A stretch of DNA of 62,137 nucleotides from contig NZ_QAJN01000020.1 of assembly GCF_003852425.1 (NCBI RefSeq), forward strand, positions 1 to 62,137, in the 5' to 3' direction. The translations under genes and the position numbers were made by a program. The stretch's first letter is position 1; every line of letters starts with the position of its first letter. Under the pieces are notes generated by a model. It was not told the origin of the DNA. It worked only from the letters and a program-made list of their open reading frames with translations, and did not search any database. Below, one piece after another: positions 42,918 to 53,449 of this stretch. The DNA comes from Paucibacter sp. KBW04 (lineage in GTDB: Bacteria > Pseudomonadota > Gammaproteobacteria > Burkholderiales > Burkholderiaceae_C).

Positions 42918-43952
42918 GTGATTCTTCGCCACGAGTTTGCCCCGGTCGACAACCGGCGCCTGGCCCATTTGTGCGGCAGTCTGGACGAGCATCTGCGCCA
43001 GATCGAGCTGGCCCTGGGTCTGCGCATCACGCGTCAGCATGAGCGCTTCCGCATCGATGGCCTCAAGGCTGCGGCCGAGCGCGGCCTGCTCTTGTTGCAG
43101 ACCTTGTATGAACGAGCGCGCCGCTCGATTCCGCCCGAGACTTTGCAGCTGGCGATTGCCGAAGCCGCCGGTGAGGTGGCGGCGGCGGCAGTCAAGGGCC
43201 GCAGCAAACGTGCGGCAGCGATGGTGAGCCCCACCCTGCCTAGCGAGGAACAGCCCTTGGTGCTGCGCACCCGACGCAGCGATTTGGCGGGCCGCACGCC
43301 CCGTCAACATGAGTATCTGCGCCACATCATGGCGCATGACATCACCTTCGGCCTGGGGCCGGCTGGCACGGGCAAGACCTATCTGGCCGTGGCTTGCGCG
43401 GTGGATGCGCTGGAGCGCAGCAGCGTGCAGCGCATCATCCTGACCCGCCCGGCGGTGGAGGCCGGCGAGCGCCTGGGTTTCTTGCCCGGCGATTTGACGG
43501 CCAAGGTTGACCCCTATCTGCGCCCTTTGTATGACGCGCTTTACGATCTGATGGGTTTTGATCGCGTCACCAAGGCCTTTGAGAAAGGCCAACTGGAAGT
43601 GGCCCCCCTGGCCTTTATGCGTGGCCGCACGCTCAACCATGCCTTCGTGATTCTGGACGAGGCGCAGAACACCACGCCCGAGCAGATGAAGATGTTCCTG
43701 ACCCGCATCGGCTTTGGCAGCAAATGCGTGGTCACCGGCGACACCAGCCAGGTCGATCTGCCCAAGGGCATGACCAGCGGCTTGGTGGATGCCGAGCGGG
43801 TGCTGGCCAAGGTCAAGGGCATTGCCATGACCCGCTTCACCAGCGCAGATGTTGTGCGTCACCCCCTGGTGGCGCGGATTGTGGAAGCCTATGAGGCACG
43901 CTCGGCCATGCTGGCCAAGCTGTCGGCCCGAAATGATGGAGGTGCTGCATGA
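42918..43952 (+). CDS. PhoH-like ATPase
   Basis: 344 residues, GTG start at 42918 (no better start; ATG not available in frame nearby). Walker [16 protein letters not shown], Walker [15 protein letters not shown], and [13 protein letters not shown] are the PhoH signature. It belongs to the ybeZ group, an RNA-related ATPase working with YbeY. It overlaps ybeY by ATGA (43949-43952), the standard arrangement. Confidence 0.92.
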   Translation: MILRHEFAPVDNRRLAHLCGSLDEHLRQIELALGLRITRQHERFRIDGLKAAAERGLLLLQTLYERARRSIPPETLQLAIAEAAGEVAAAAVKGRSKRAAAMVSPTLPSEEQPLVLRTRRSDLAGRTPRQHEYLRHIMAHDITFGLGPAGTGKTYLAVACAVDALERSSVQRIILTRPAVEAGERLGFLPGDLTAKVDPYLRPLYDALYDLMGFDRVTKAFEKGQLEVAPLAFMRGRTLNHAFVILDEAQNTTPEQMKMFLTRIGFGSKCVVTGDTSQVDLPKGMTSGLVDAERVLAKVKGIAMTRFTSADVVRHPLVARIVEAYEARSAMLAKLSARNDGGAA

Positions 43953-44398
43953 GCCAGCCCGAGTTGAGTTTGTCCCTGCAGTTTGCCGACCCGCGCCACC
44001 GCGCCCTGCTGCCGCGCCACAAGGTGGCGCGCTGGATCCGTGCGGCTCTGGAGTTGCCCGGCGAGATCACGGTGCGCATCGTCGGCGCCGAGGAAGGCCA
44101 GCGCTTGAATGCCGAGTTTCGCGCCAAGGACTACGCCACCAATGTGCTGACCTTTGACTACAGCGCCGAGCCAGTGGTGTGTGCCGACCTGGTCATCTGC
44201 GCCGAGGTGGTGGAGCGTGAGGCCGCCGAGGCCAAGTTGGACATTGCTGCCCACTACGCCCATATGCTGGTCCATGGCACCCTGCATGCGCAGGGTTATG
44301 ACCACGAGGAAGACGACGAGGCCGAATGCATGGAAGCGCGGGAGAGCGAGATCCTGCAAGGCCTGGGCTTTGCCGACCCCTACGCGATTACTAACTGA
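43949..44398 (+). CDS. ybeY: Endoribonuclease YbeY (rRNA maturation)
   Basis: 149 residues. The zinc motif [16 protein letters not shown] supplies the three His ligands (H-x3-H-x5-H). It processes 16S rRNA 3' ends and takes part in ribosome quality control. It starts within the end of phoH. Confidence 0.93.
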   Translation: MSQPELSLSLQFADPRHRALLPRHKVARWIRAALELPGEITVRIVGAEEGQRLNAEFRAKDYATNVLTFDYSAEPVVCADLVICAEVVEREAAEAKLDIAAHYAHMLVHGTLHAQGYDHEEDDEAECMEARESEILQGLGFADPYAITN

Positions 44399-44400
44399 AA

Positions 44401-45498
44401 CTAATGGCGGCTGCTTAAATAGCGCTTGCGCCAGAAGAACAGCCCCAAGCTGAGGCCCACGGCCAGCATCAGGCCAAAAGCGACCCAGAAGCCGGCGGCC
44501 TTGTGAATCAAGGGCAGGCCGTCGAAGTTCATGCCGAAGATGCCGGTGATCAGGTTCAGCGGCAGAAAGATGGCGGTCAGCACCGTCAGCGTGCGCATGA
44601 TGCTGTTGGTCCGGTGCCCAAGGGCCGAGAAATGCATCTGCACCGCGGCCTCGGAGGAGGACTCCAGCCGGCGCACATGGGTCAGCACCCGCTCGATATG
44701 TTCCAGCACATCGCGTGAGCGCACCCGCAGCAGCTCGCGCTCACGGCGCACTTGGGGATCCTCGCTCAGCGGCCATTCGTCCAAAGCGTCTATCCATTCC
44801 TGGATGGCGCTGCGCTGGTCCTCGCTGATTTCCTCCAGACGGTGCAAGGCATCGCGCGAGGCCAGCAGCAGAGACCAGTTGTCGAAATGGCTGTGTGCAT
44901 CCATCAACTCGCGCTGCAAACTGCCCAGATGGCGGCTCAGCAGGCGGCGCAGCTCCAGATAGTTGTCCACCGTGTGATTGACCATGCGCAGCATCAGCTC
45001 GGCCGGGCTGGTGGGCAGGCGGGCGCTGCCGCGCAGATCGCGGCCCTCGGTGAGGTGGCCCAGCTTGTCGGCGAAGAAGTCGCGCACCACGCAGTCGGCC
45101 GGGTGGACCGAGATCAGCACATGGTCGAAGACCGCGAAGCCTATGGGGCTGGTGTCGATGGCGTTCAAGGCCTGGGCCGCCGCGCTGGCGCTGGGTGCTT
45201 GCTCGTCCGCCAGCAAATTCTCCGAGCCCGGCAGGGCCGCCAAGCGGCGGAACACGATCAGGTCATACCAGGAGGTGTAGTCAAAGTGCGAGGGCAGCTG
45301 GGCATTGATCAGATCGGAGACATGCAGATCCACCAACTGCCCGCAGTCCCAGCGCTGCAGTTTTTGCTGCACCTCGCTGAAGCGTTGTTCAAACTCGGGC
45401 CGGGCGTAACTGGCCCACAGAAAGCCCTCGGAGGGCAGGTCTGCGGGTAGCTGACCCAGTTCGATGAAACGGTCACCGTGGATGTGGAAGAAGCGCAT
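44401..45498 (-). CDS. CorA family divalent cation transporter (ZntB-like)
   Basis: 365 residues. A long cytoplasmic domain is followed by two C-terminal helices, with GMN signature in LITGIFGMNFDGLPLI. The loop after GMN is short and neutral, so Mg2+ or Zn2+ selectivity is unclear. Inner membrane pentamer expected. Convergent with ybeY with 2 bp between stops. Confidence 0.88.
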   Translation of the reverse strand: MRFFHIHGDRFIELGQLPADLPSEGFLWASYARPEFEQRFSEVQQKLQRWDCGQLVDLHVSDLINAQLPSHFDYTSWYDLIVFRRLAALPGSENLLADEQAPSASAAAQALNAIDTSPIGFAVFDHVLISVHPADCVVRDFFADKLGHLTEGRDLRGSARLPTSPAELMLRMVNHTVDNYLELRRLLSRHLGSLQRELMDAHSHFDNWSLLLASRDALHRLEEISEDQRSAIQEWIDALDEWPLSEDPQVRRERELLRVRSRDVLEHIERVLTHVRRLESSSEAAVQMHFSALGHRTNSIMRTLTVLTAIFLPLNLITGIFGMNFDGLPLIHKAAGFWVAFGLMLAVGLSLGLFFWRKRYLSSRH

Positions 45499-45515
45499 GT
45501 TTCAGTGCTCAACGC

Positions 45516-46565
<1,050 letters not shown>

Positions 46566-46671
46566 TCAACAGGCCTATCGTCGCTCACCGAACTGAGGGG
46601 GTTGAGCCTGATTTCAGGGGCAAAATGCTCAATCTAAGCAATTGTCCGTACGTTCGCAGCTGTATCAATTC

Positions 46672-46680
46672 TGTTAATAT
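46672..46680 (+). promoter_or_regulatory. Extended -10 promoter of a candidate small RNA
   Basis: TGTTAATAT: TG-n-TAATAT extended -10 (46672-46680) with a weak TTCGCA 16 bp upstream (46653-46658). Expected start near 46687. Confidence 0.55.
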
Positions 46681-46686
46681 TGACTC

Positions 46687-46799
46687 CGAATGATAGCCGC
46701 AAGGTCGTCGTTCCCTGCTTTTCCTCCCTGAGCAGGAGCCTTAGCGTGATGACAGCGATAAGGCTTTAGCGCCCCGGCTTTTGGCCGGGGCTTTTTTTT
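46687..46799 (+). ncRNA. Candidate small RNA with anti-Shine-Dalgarno loop
   Basis: About 113 nt between hemB and hemJ, from the extended -10 promoter to a terminator. Stem 1 is CCTGC/GCAGG (46714-46718, 46732-46736) with a 13-nt loop holding TTTTCCTCCCT, complementary to AGGGAGGA-like ribosome binding sites. Stem 2 is GCCTTA/TAAGGC (46738-46743, 46759-46764). The terminator is GCCCCGGC/GCCGGGGC (46771-46791) with eight Ts. There is no ORF in it. It may be a separate RNA or the leader of hemJ. Expression not shown. Confidence 0.55.
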
Positions 46800-46882
46800 G
46801 CCCGGACCTTGCTGGCTTGCGGCTTGCTGCCCAGATCTTCGCTCAGAACCAGCGGGTTTTCCCATGCCCGCATAATGGGCCC

Positions 46883-47311
46883 ATGCTCTGGATCAAAGCC
46901 TTTCACATCGTCTTCGTCGCGAGCTGGTTCGCCGGCCTGTTCTATCTGCCGCGGCTTTTCGTCAATCTGGCCATGGTACCGACCGAGAGCCATGCCGAGC
47001 GCGAGCGCTTGCTGCTGATGGCGCACAAGCTCTACCGCTTCAGCACTTTGTTGATGGTGCCGGCGCTGCTGCTGGGTTCGGTGCTTTGGTTGTACTACGG
47101 CATTGGTCGTGGCCCCGGCAATTACTGGATGCACGCCAAGCTGGGCCTGGTGCTGCTGGTCGGCGGCTACCACCATGCTTGTGGGCGCATCCTGCACCGC
47201 TTTGAGACCTTGACGAACAAGCGCCCGCATCGCTGGTACCGCTTCTTCAACGAGGTGTCGGTGCTGATGTTTGCGGCCATCGTGATTCTGGTGGTGGTGA
47301 AGCCTTTCTAA
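46883..47311 (+). CDS. hemJ: Protoporphyrinogen oxidase HemJ-like (CopD/UPF0093) membrane protein
   Basis: 142 residues from ATG 46883. About four hydrophobic helices; the N-terminus LWIKAFHIVFVASWFAGLFY and LPRLFVNL carry the conserved His and Arg of HemJ. It oxidises protoporphyrinogen IX to protoporphyrin IX; hemB, divergent nearby, supports the heme context. A longer upstream frame is part of the RNA-terminator stretch. Confidence 0.85.
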   Translation: MLWIKAFHIVFVASWFAGLFYLPRLFVNLAMVPTESHAERERLLLMAHKLYRFSTLLMVPALLLGSVLWLYYGIGRGPGNYWMHAKLGLVLLVGGYHHACGRILHRFETLTNKRPHRWYRFFNEVSVLMFAAIVILVVVKPF

Positions 47312-47330
47312 GCGAGGCCGGGACTTGAAT

Positions 47331-48443
47331 ATGGTGCGTCGGCAAAGTTCCGCCACCTGGCTGCTGTTGGCCTATCTGGCCCTGATCGTCTACGCCAGTC
47401 TCTACCCCTTCTGGCCCTGGACCTGGCCGCCAGGCATGGCCTTGCGCGACCTGATCGGCCTGCCCTGGCCCAAGTATTTCGGCAATTTCGATATGCAGGC
47501 CAATGCCCTGGGCTATGCGCCCCTGGGTCTCCTGGGCTTGGCCGCGGGCCTGCGCAGCGGCCTGAGTCTGCGGGGCGCCTTGTTGCTGGGCTTGCTGCCG
47601 GCGCCCGCCTTGTCCTTCCTGCTGGAGACCTTGCAGTTCTTTCTGCCGGGGCGGGTGCCGTCCTCGCTGGACTGGCTTTTGAATGTGGGCGGGGCCTGGA
47701 TGGGCGTCTTGCTAGGCCTTTTGCTGAATCATTTTGGAGGCCTGCGACGCTGGCATGAGTTGCGGGCCTATTGGTTCCAGCCGCATTGCGCGGGCGCCCT
47801 GGCCTTGCTGGCCTTGTGGCCGGTGGGCCTGCTGTTCCCGACGCCGGTTCCCCTGGGTCTGGGTCAGTGGCTGCCGCGTCTGCAAAGCCTGGCGGTGAGT
47901 GCGCTGGAGGACACCCCCTGGGCCCTGCAGTGGGCCGAGGATGCCGATGTTGCTTTGGACATGGCGCGCGCGCTGCCGCCCGGCGTGGAGGCCATCATCA
48001 TTGCCCTGGGCCTGCTGGCGCCCAGCCTGCTGGCGCTGGCCGTAGCCCAGCGTGGTTGGCGTCGCCTGTGGCTGGTCATGGGCTTCTTGAGCTTGGGCAT
48101 GTTGACGACGGCTTTGTCCACGGCCATGAACTTCGGACCTCAACATGCCTGGGCCTGGCTGACGCTGGCAAGCTGGCCGGGTCTCGCTGCGGGGGTGATC
48201 CTGGCGGCCTTGGCCTTGTTGCTGCCGCGGCGTCTGTGTGCGGCCTTCGGCCTCTTGGTTTTGTGTGCCTTGATCGCCCTGATCAATCAAGCGCCTACCA
48301 GCCCCTATTTGCACATGAGTCTGCAGGCCTGGGAGCAAGGGCGTTTCATCAATCTTTACGGCCTGGCGCAATGGATTGGTTGGGTCTGGCCCTTTGCCTC
48401 TATCGCCTGGTTGCTGACCCTGATCGGCCGCCGAAGCCTTTGA
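47331..48443 (+). CDS. VanZ family membrane protein
   Basis: 370 residues from ATG 47331 (a TTG at 47325 is less likely). N-terminal VanZ-like region: YASLYPFWPWTW, NALGYAPLGLLGLA, FLLETLQFFLPGRVPSSLDW LLNVGG (in two parts). About nine helices, longer than VanZ proper because of a C-terminal multi-helix extension of unknown role. Envelope function assumed, not shown. Confidence 0.82.
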   Translation: MVRRQSSATWLLLAYLALIVYASLYPFWPWTWPPGMALRDLIGLPWPKYFGNFDMQANALGYAPLGLLGLAAGLRSGLSLRGALLLGLLPAPALSFLLETLQFFLPGRVPSSLDWLLNVGGAWMGVLLGLLLNHFGGLRRWHELRAYWFQPHCAGALALLALWPVGLLFPTPVPLGLGQWLPRLQSLAVSALEDTPWALQWAEDADVALDMARALPPGVEAIIIALGLLAPSLLALAVAQRGWRRLWLVMGFLSLGMLTTALSTAMNFGPQHAWAWLTLASWPGLAAGVILAALALLLPRRLCAAFGLLVLCALIALINQAPTSPYLHMSLQAWEQGRFINLYGLAQWIGWVWPFASIAWLLTLIGRRSL

Positions 48444-48483
48444 GCGCCCAGGGTTTTAACAAGCGCCTGCCTACAATCAAGCC

Positions 48484-48810
48484 ATGAGCTATTTCGAACG
48501 CCACATCTTCTTCTGCCTCAACCAACGCGAGAACGGCGACAACAGCTGCGCGCAACATGGGGCTCAACAGGGCTTTGATCATTGCAAGGCGCGGGTGCGC
48601 GAGTTGGAGCTGGGCGGTGTGGGCGCCGTGCGGGTCAACAAGGCCGGTTGCCTGGATCGCTGCGCCGGTGGCCCGGTGGCGGTGGTCTACCCCGAAGCGG
48701 TTTGGTACAGCTATGTGGACAACAGCGATATCGACGAAATCGTCGAGAAGCACTTGAAGCAAGGTGAGGTGGTGGAGCGCTTGCGCCTGCCCGATCACAT
48801 CGGCCGCTGA
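48484..48810 (+). CDS. Thioredoxin-like (2Fe-2S) ferredoxin
   Basis: 108 residues. Ligand Cys residues in FFCLNQRENGDNSCAQHG and AGCLDRCAGGPVAVVYPE fit the C-x(10-12)-C ... C-x3-C thioredoxin-like ferredoxin of NuoE type. Cytoplasmic electron carrier or assembly partner; partner unknown. It precedes the COG2945-like hydrolase closely, so probably an operon. Confidence 0.88.
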   Translation: MSYFERHIFFCLNQRENGDNSCAQHGAQQGFDHCKARVRELELGGVGAVRVNKAGCLDRCAGGPVAVVYPEAVWYSYVDNSDIDEIVEKHLKQGEVVERLRLPDHIGR

Positions 48811-48825
48811 GTGTCTGTGCTGGCT

Positions 48826-49446
48826 ATGAATTCACGCACCCAAAAGACGCTCATCGCGGGCCCTGCCGGCGCGATTGAATGCGCCATCGATTTGCCTGCC
48901 GAGGAGCAGGCGACGACGGGCATGGCCCTGATCTGCCACCCCAACCCGACCCAGGGTGGCACCATGGACAACAAGGTGGTGCAGACCGTCGCTCGCGCTT
49001 GTGTGCAGATGGGTTTGCGCGCCGTGCGATTCAACTTCCGTGGCATCGGCAAGTCCGAAGGTGCTTGGGATGAAGGCCGTGGTGAGATCGACGATGCCCT
49101 GGCCGTGCTGCAAGCCCTGCGCCAGGCGGATGAGCCTCTGCTGCTGGCAGGCTTCTCCTTCGGCGGCTATGTGGCTTCGCAAGCGGCCTTGCGTTTGCCT
49201 GAAGGCCTGCGTGCCCGCCGCCTGCTGCTGGTGGCACCGGCCACCAGCCGATTTGACACGGCCGCCGTGCCCGCCAATACCTTGGTGATCCACGGCGAAC
49301 AAGACGATGTGGTCCCGCTCAGCTCCGTGATGGACTGGGCGAGGCCGCAATCCCTGCCCATCACCGTGGTCCCCGGTGTTGGGCATTTTTTCCACGGGCA
49401 GCTCCCGCTGCTCAAAAGCATTGTGCTGGGTGCCTGGCCGGCCTGA
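48826..49446 (+). CDS. Alpha/beta hydrolase (COG2945 type)
   Basis: 206 residues from ATG 48826; a GTG at 48811, one base after the ferredoxin stop, is an alternative. ICHPNPTQGGTMDNKVVQT and VRFNFRGIGKSEGAWDEGRG are the group's marks; nucleophile elbow GFSFGG; late Asp and His in EQDDVVP and GVGHFFHG. A small cytoplasmic esterase of unknown substrate. Confidence 0.85.
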   Translation: MNSRTQKTLIAGPAGAIECAIDLPAEEQATTGMALICHPNPTQGGTMDNKVVQTVARACVQMGLRAVRFNFRGIGKSEGAWDEGRGEIDDALAVLQALRQADEPLLLAGFSFGGYVASQAALRLPEGLRARRLLLVAPATSRFDTAAVPANTLVIHGEQDDVVPLSSVMDWARPQSLPITVVPGVGHFFHGQLPLLKSIVLGAWPA

Positions 49447-49500
49447 ACGGCGGACGGACGCGCGGCCCTCTTTGCTTTACTGTCCCTGAGACCTTCCCTG

Positions 49501-50658
49501 ATGAAACGACTGATTGCCCTCGTGCTGGCCGCTGCCAGTGTCTTTAGCGCCGCCTCCGCCCAGGCTCAAGCGCCGCAAGCGCCCGAGCTGGCCGCCCGCA
49601 GCTATCTGCTGCTGGACATGACCGCCAACCGCGTGCTGACCGAGTACGACGCCGACAAGCCGAACGACCCGGCATCGCTGACCAAGCTGATGACGGCCTA
49701 TATCGTCTTTGGCGCTCTGCGCGACAAGAAGCTGACGCTGGAGCAGACCCTGCCCGTGTCCAAGCGCGCCTGGGATGAGCGCAAGGGCGATCCTTCGCTG
49801 ATGTTTATCGACACCACCATGAGCCCGAAGGTCGATGAGCTGCTGCGCGGCATGATCATCCAGTCTGGCAATGATGCCTCGGTCGCCCTGGCCGAAGGTG
49901 TGGCCGGCTCGGTGGAGCAGTTCGTCGCGATGATGAATCGCCAGGCCCAGGCCTGGGGCTTGAAGAACACCGAGTTCAAGAACCCCACCGGCATGACCGA
50001 GCCTGGCCATAAGAGCAGCGCGCGCGATCTGTCGGTGATTGCCGCCAATCTGATTCGCGACTTCCCCGAGCACTACAGCTACTACTCGCAGAAGGACTTC
50101 ACCTTCAACAAGATCCGCCAGGAGAACCGCAATCTGCTGCTGCGCCGTGACCCCACGGTGGACGGCTTGAAGACAGGCTTCACCGATGCTGCCGGCTATT
50201 GCCTGATTTCCAGCGCCCAGCGTGACTTTCCGAATGGCAAGCGTCGCCTGCTGAGCGTGGTGATGGGCACGGCCTCCAAGGAAGCCCGCGCCAGCGAAAG
50301 CCAGAAGCTGCTGAACTGGGGCTACACCAGCTTTGACGCCGTGCGCCTGTTTGACAAGGATCAGGCAATCGCCACCGTGCCGGTCTGGAAGGGCGCAGCG
50401 CCCCAAGCCAAGCTGGGCGCAGCGGGTGCCGTCTTCGTGGCCGTGCCGCGTGGCGATGGCGCCAAGCTGCAGACCAAGGTGGAGCGTACCGACCCCCTGG
50501 TCGCACCGCTGACCAAGGGCCAGCGTGTGGGCACCGTCAAGATTTCCACCACGGCCGGCGTGCCGGTGGCCGAAGTGCCCCTGATCGTGCAGGAAGCCGT
50601 GCCGCAGGCAGGCATCTTTGGCCGCGCTTGGGATGCTTTGCGGCTTTGGATTAAGTAA
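49501..50658 (+). CDS. dacC: D-alanyl-D-alanine carboxypeptidase (PBP5/6)
   Basis: 385 residues. Signal peptide ends SAASAQAQA. Active-site SxxK is Ser59-Leu-Thr-Lys62, SxN is Ser122-Gly-Asn124, KTG is Lys224-Thr-Gly226. The C-terminal beta domain and amphipathic end (GRAWDALRLWIK) anchor it to the inner membrane. It trims pentapeptides in peptidoglycan. First gene of a dac-dat-ybeD-lip cluster common in this group; the symbol dacA/dacC is not separable by sequence. Confidence 0.92.
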   Translation: MKRLIALVLAAASVFSAASAQAQAPQAPELAARSYLLLDMTANRVLTEYDADKPNDPASLTKLMTAYIVFGALRDKKLTLEQTLPVSKRAWDERKGDPSLMFIDTTMSPKVDELLRGMIIQSGNDASVALAEGVAGSVEQFVAMMNRQAQAWGLKNTEFKNPTGMTEPGHKSSARDLSVIAANLIRDFPEHYSYYSQKDFTFNKIRQENRNLLLRRDPTVDGLKTGFTDAAGYCLISSAQRDFPNGKRRLLSVVMGTASKEARASESQKLLNWGYTSFDAVRLFDKDQAIATVPVWKGAAPQAKLGAAGAVFVAVPRGDGAKLQTKVERTDPLVAPLTKGQRVGTVKISTTAGVPVAEVPLIVQEAVPQAGIFGRAWDALRLWIK

Positions 50659-50718
50659 AACCACGGCGCTTCGGCGTAAGCTCATGCGCTGGAACAAGGG
50701 CTTTGTGAGGATCAGCGC

Positions 50719-51621
50719 ATGAGCAATCAAAAGCAAGCGAGTGGAGTTGGCAGCCTGCCCGCGGTGGACTGCTACCTCAACGGCGAGTTCACACCCTTGG
50801 CCGAGGCCAAGGTGTCGGTAATGGACCGGGGCTTCATCTTTGGTGATGGGGTCTACGAAATGTTGCCGGTTTATGAGCGACGCTTGTTCCGCTTTGAGGC
50901 GCATATGGACCGGCTGGAACGCAGCCTGGCCAAGTTGCGCATCGCCAGCCCCTTGCTGCGCGCCGAATGGCTGGGCGTTGCTCGCCAGCTGATCGAAGGC
51001 GTGGGCGCCGATGATCAATGGGTCTATTTGCAGGTGACGCGGGGCGTGGCGCCGCGCAACCATGTGATGCCCGCCGACATCACGCCCACCGTGTTTGCCT
51101 ACAGCACGCCGGCCCGTTGGCCCTGCGCCGAGGAGCGCCATCAGGGCGTGGCCTGCGTCACCTCGCGGGACTTTCGCTGGGAGCGCGGCGACATCAAGAG
51201 CACCTCGCTCTTGGGCAATGTGTTGGCACGGCAGATCTCGGCCGATCAAGACGCGAGCGAAACCATTCTCTTGCGCGATGGCTTTCTGACCGAGGCCTCG
51301 GCCTCCAATGTCTGGATCGTCAAGGAAGGTGCCTTGCTGGGTCCGCCCAAGAGCGAGCATGTGCTGGAAGGCATACGCGTCGAGTTGCTGCGTGAGCTAT
51401 GTGAAGACATCGGTGTGGGCTTCAATCTGCGCCCCATCTCCGAGCTGGAGTTGCTGAGTGCCGATGAGATCATCCTCAGCTCGGCCACCAAGGAAGTGCT
51501 GGCCGTCACTCAGCTGGATCACCAGCCGGTCGGGCATGGCGCTCTGCATGGCAAGCCCGGCCCGGTGTATGCGCGCTTGTACGAGGCCTATCAGGCGGCC
51601 AAGCGCAGGCAATCCATCTGA
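50719..51621 (+). CDS. dat: D-amino acid aminotransferase (class IV PLP enzyme)
   Basis: 300 residues. VMDRGFIFGDGVYEMLPVY at the N-terminus, PLP Lys in GDIKSTSLLGNVLARQ, and ETILLRDGFLTEASASNVWI follow class IV. DAT makes D-alanine/D-glutamate precursors for peptidoglycan; the adjacent dac gene fits. It could instead be a branched-chain-like aminotransferase, but the neighbours favour DAT. Confidence 0.88.
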   Translation: MSNQKQASGVGSLPAVDCYLNGEFTPLAEAKVSVMDRGFIFGDGVYEMLPVYERRLFRFEAHMDRLERSLAKLRIASPLLRAEWLGVARQLIEGVGADDQWVYLQVTRGVAPRNHVMPADITPTVFAYSTPARWPCAEERHQGVACVTSRDFRWERGDIKSTSLLGNVLARQISADQDASETILLRDGFLTEASASNVWIVKEGALLGPPKSEHVLEGIRVELLRELCEDIGVGFNLRPISELELLSADEIILSSATKEVLAVTQLDHQPVGHGALHGKPGPVYARLYEAYQAAKRRQSI

Positions 51622-51639
51622 ATTTAACGAGTTATTTGT

Positions 51640-51939
51640 ATGAGCAAGACGATTCCCCCTCAACTGCCGGAGATTCCCCCCGAGCAGTCCCTGATCGAAT
51701 ACCCCTCGCGTTTCCCCATCAAGGTGATGGGCGCGCATGTGGAGGGTTATGTGGAGGCCGTGGTGGCCGTAGCCAAGCAGTTCGATCCCGAGTTTGATCC
51801 GGCCACCGTTGAGACCCGCCCCAGCAAGGCCGGCAACTATCTGGGCGTGACCGTCACCGTCACCGCCACCAGCCGCGAGCAGCTCGACGAGCTCTACCGC
51901 ACCCTCAGCACCCACCCCATGGTCAAAGTGGTGCTTTGA
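51640..51939 (+). CDS. DUF493/YbeD family protein
   Basis: 99 residues. ESLIEYPSRFPIKVMG-like N-terminus (LIEYPSRFPIKVMGAHVEGY) and YLGVTVTVTATSREQLDELY match YbeD. Small ferredoxin-like fold, thought to be a lipoate-related regulator and usually next to lipB. Here a Sel1 gene on the other strand separates it from lipB. Confidence 0.9.
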   Translation: MSKTIPPQLPEIPPEQSLIEYPSRFPIKVMGAHVEGYVEAVVAVAKQFDPEFDPATVETRPSKAGNYLGVTVTVTATSREQLDELYRTLSTHPMVKVVL

Positions 51940-52627
51940 CGGCGTCTTCGCCTGTTTGGGGCGCTGCCACCGAGCCCAGCCTTGCGTCCACCTCCTTGAG
52001 CTTGAAGGGCGCCGCCTCATCGCCATTGGCTGCGGCGATCTCGTACCAGTAGCGCGCCAGGCGCAGGTCCGGCGCTAAGCCCAGGCCTGTCTCGTACATG
52101 GAGGCCAGCAGGTACTGCGCCCCTACATCCCCGCCGTTCGCCGCCGCCCGGAACCAATGCGCGGCCTGCACCTCGTTCTTGGCGATGCCGCGCCCAAGAT
52201 AGAAAGCGGTGGCCAGGGCGACCTGGGCATCGACGCTGCCATGCTCGGCGGCGCGCGCATACCAGCGATTGGCCTGCGCCAGATCTGATTTGCCGGTCTT
52301 GGACTGCAGCCCCATCTCGTAAAACTGCCCCAAGGCTAGCTCGGCCCGTACCAGGCGGTGGGCGGCGGCACGCTCTAGCAGGCGGCGGGCTTTTTGGGGC
52401 TCGGGCTGGGGCAGCTCTGCGCGCAGATGCATCATGGCCAGGTTGTAGTCGGCCAGGGGGAGCTGCTGGGCGGACAAGCCCTGGAACAGCTGGGCTGCCG
52501 TTTTGCTGTCCCCCGCTTCGTAGGCCGCCAGCGCTTGGGCCATAGTGTCGGCACGGCTTGGCGTCATGGCCATGAGGCTGATGCAAAGCGCCAGCAGGAG
52601 GGGCGACAAGGCGGCAGTTTTTTTCAT
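51923..52627 (-). CDS. Sel1-like repeat protein (periplasmic)
   Basis: 234 residues. Signal peptide MKKTAALSPLLLALCISLMA to about residue 26. Three to four Sel1/TPR-like repeats: AELALGQFYEMGLQ, AQVALATAFYLGRGIAKNEV, GAQYLLASMYETGLGLAPDL with AARYW-like helices. Sel1 proteins scaffold protein complexes. Its 3' end overlaps ybeD by 17 bp. Its insertion inside the conserved ybeD-lipB order is unusual. Confidence 0.85.
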   Translation of the reverse strand: MKKTAALSPLLLALCISLMAMTPSRADTMAQALAAYEAGDSKTAAQLFQGLSAQQLPLADYNLAMMHLRAELPQPEPQKARRLLERAAAHRLVRAELALGQFYEMGLQSKTGKSDLAQANRWYARAAEHGSVDAQVALATAFYLGRGIAKNEVQAAHWFRAAANGGDVGAQYLLASMYETGLGLAPDLRLARYWYEIAAANGDEAAPFKLKEVDARLGSVAAPQTGEDAVKAPL

Positions 52628-52727
52628 GGCGTTTCCTGGTGCAAAGTTTGGCAGGGTTGAAGACTAGCTGGCTTTGAGTCGCCCCAGGAGGCGCAGGCCT
52701 TACAGGCTGCGAGCTACCATTGCGCCC

Positions 52728-53399
52728 ATGATTCTTGTGAAAACTCTGGGCCTGGTGGACTATGCGGCCACGGTGGAGGCCATGCGCAGCTTCACCGAGA
52801 CCCGCGGACCCGAGACGCCCGATGAAATCTGGCTTTGCGAACACCCGCCCACCTACACCCAGGGCCTGGCCGGCAAGGCCGACCATGTGTTGAACAGCGC
52901 CGGCATCCCGGTGGTGCAAACCAACCGGGGCGGGCAGGTGACGTACCACGGCCCTGGCCAGGTGGTGGCCTACCCCCTGATCAATCTGCAGCGTGCTGGC
53001 TACTTTGTGCGCGAGTACGTGTTTCGCCTCGAGGCGGCGGTGATCCAGACCCTGGAGACCTTTGGCATCACCGGCCATCGCGTGGCGGGTGCGCCCGGTA
53101 TTTATGTGCGCCTGGACGAGCCCGGCGCTCACGCCGCGCTGACCGGACCGGCCGATCCTTTGGACCCGTTTCGTGGCCTGGGCAAAGTGGCGGCCCTGGG
53201 CATCAAGGTCAGCCGGCACTGCACGTATCACGGCGTGGCCCTCAATGTGGACATGGATTTGAAGCCCTTCCAAGGCATCAATCCCTGTGGCTATGCGGGG
53301 CTGGCGACGGTGGACCTCGTTACACTTGGGGTTTGTGCGGAGTGGGCCCTGGTGGCCCAGCGTTTCGGTGAGCGCCTTGGCGCCCAGCTGGAACGCTGA
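52728..53399 (+). CDS. lipB: Octanoyl-[ACP]:protein N-octanoyltransferase LipB
   Basis: 223 residues from ATG 52728. [18 protein letters not shown] is the hallmark; the catalytic Cys is in NPCGYAGL, the Lys in [17 protein letters not shown]. It transfers octanoate from acyl-ACP to E2 and GcvH proteins. lipA follows by 50 bp. Confidence 0.95.
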   Translation: MILVKTLGLVDYAATVEAMRSFTETRGPETPDEIWLCEHPPTYTQGLAGKADHVLNSAGIPVVQTNRGGQVTYHGPGQVVAYPLINLQRAGYFVREYVFRLEAAVIQTLETFGITGHRVAGAPGIYVRLDEPGAHAALTGPADPLDPFRGLGKVAALGIKVSRHCTYHGVALNVDMDLKPFQGINPCGYAGLATVDLVTLGVCAEWALVAQRFGERLGAQLER

Positions 53400-53449
53400 G
53401 ATCCGAGGCCTCCAAAAGAGGCGGGAACCGAGGCGGTAACGAGGCAAAA

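Noticed and set aside
46781-46882. N-terminal extension of HemJ starting at 46781
   Set aside because: The stretch overlaps the small RNA terminator, and HemJ proteins begin near the LWIKAFHI helix, so ATG 46883 is preferred.
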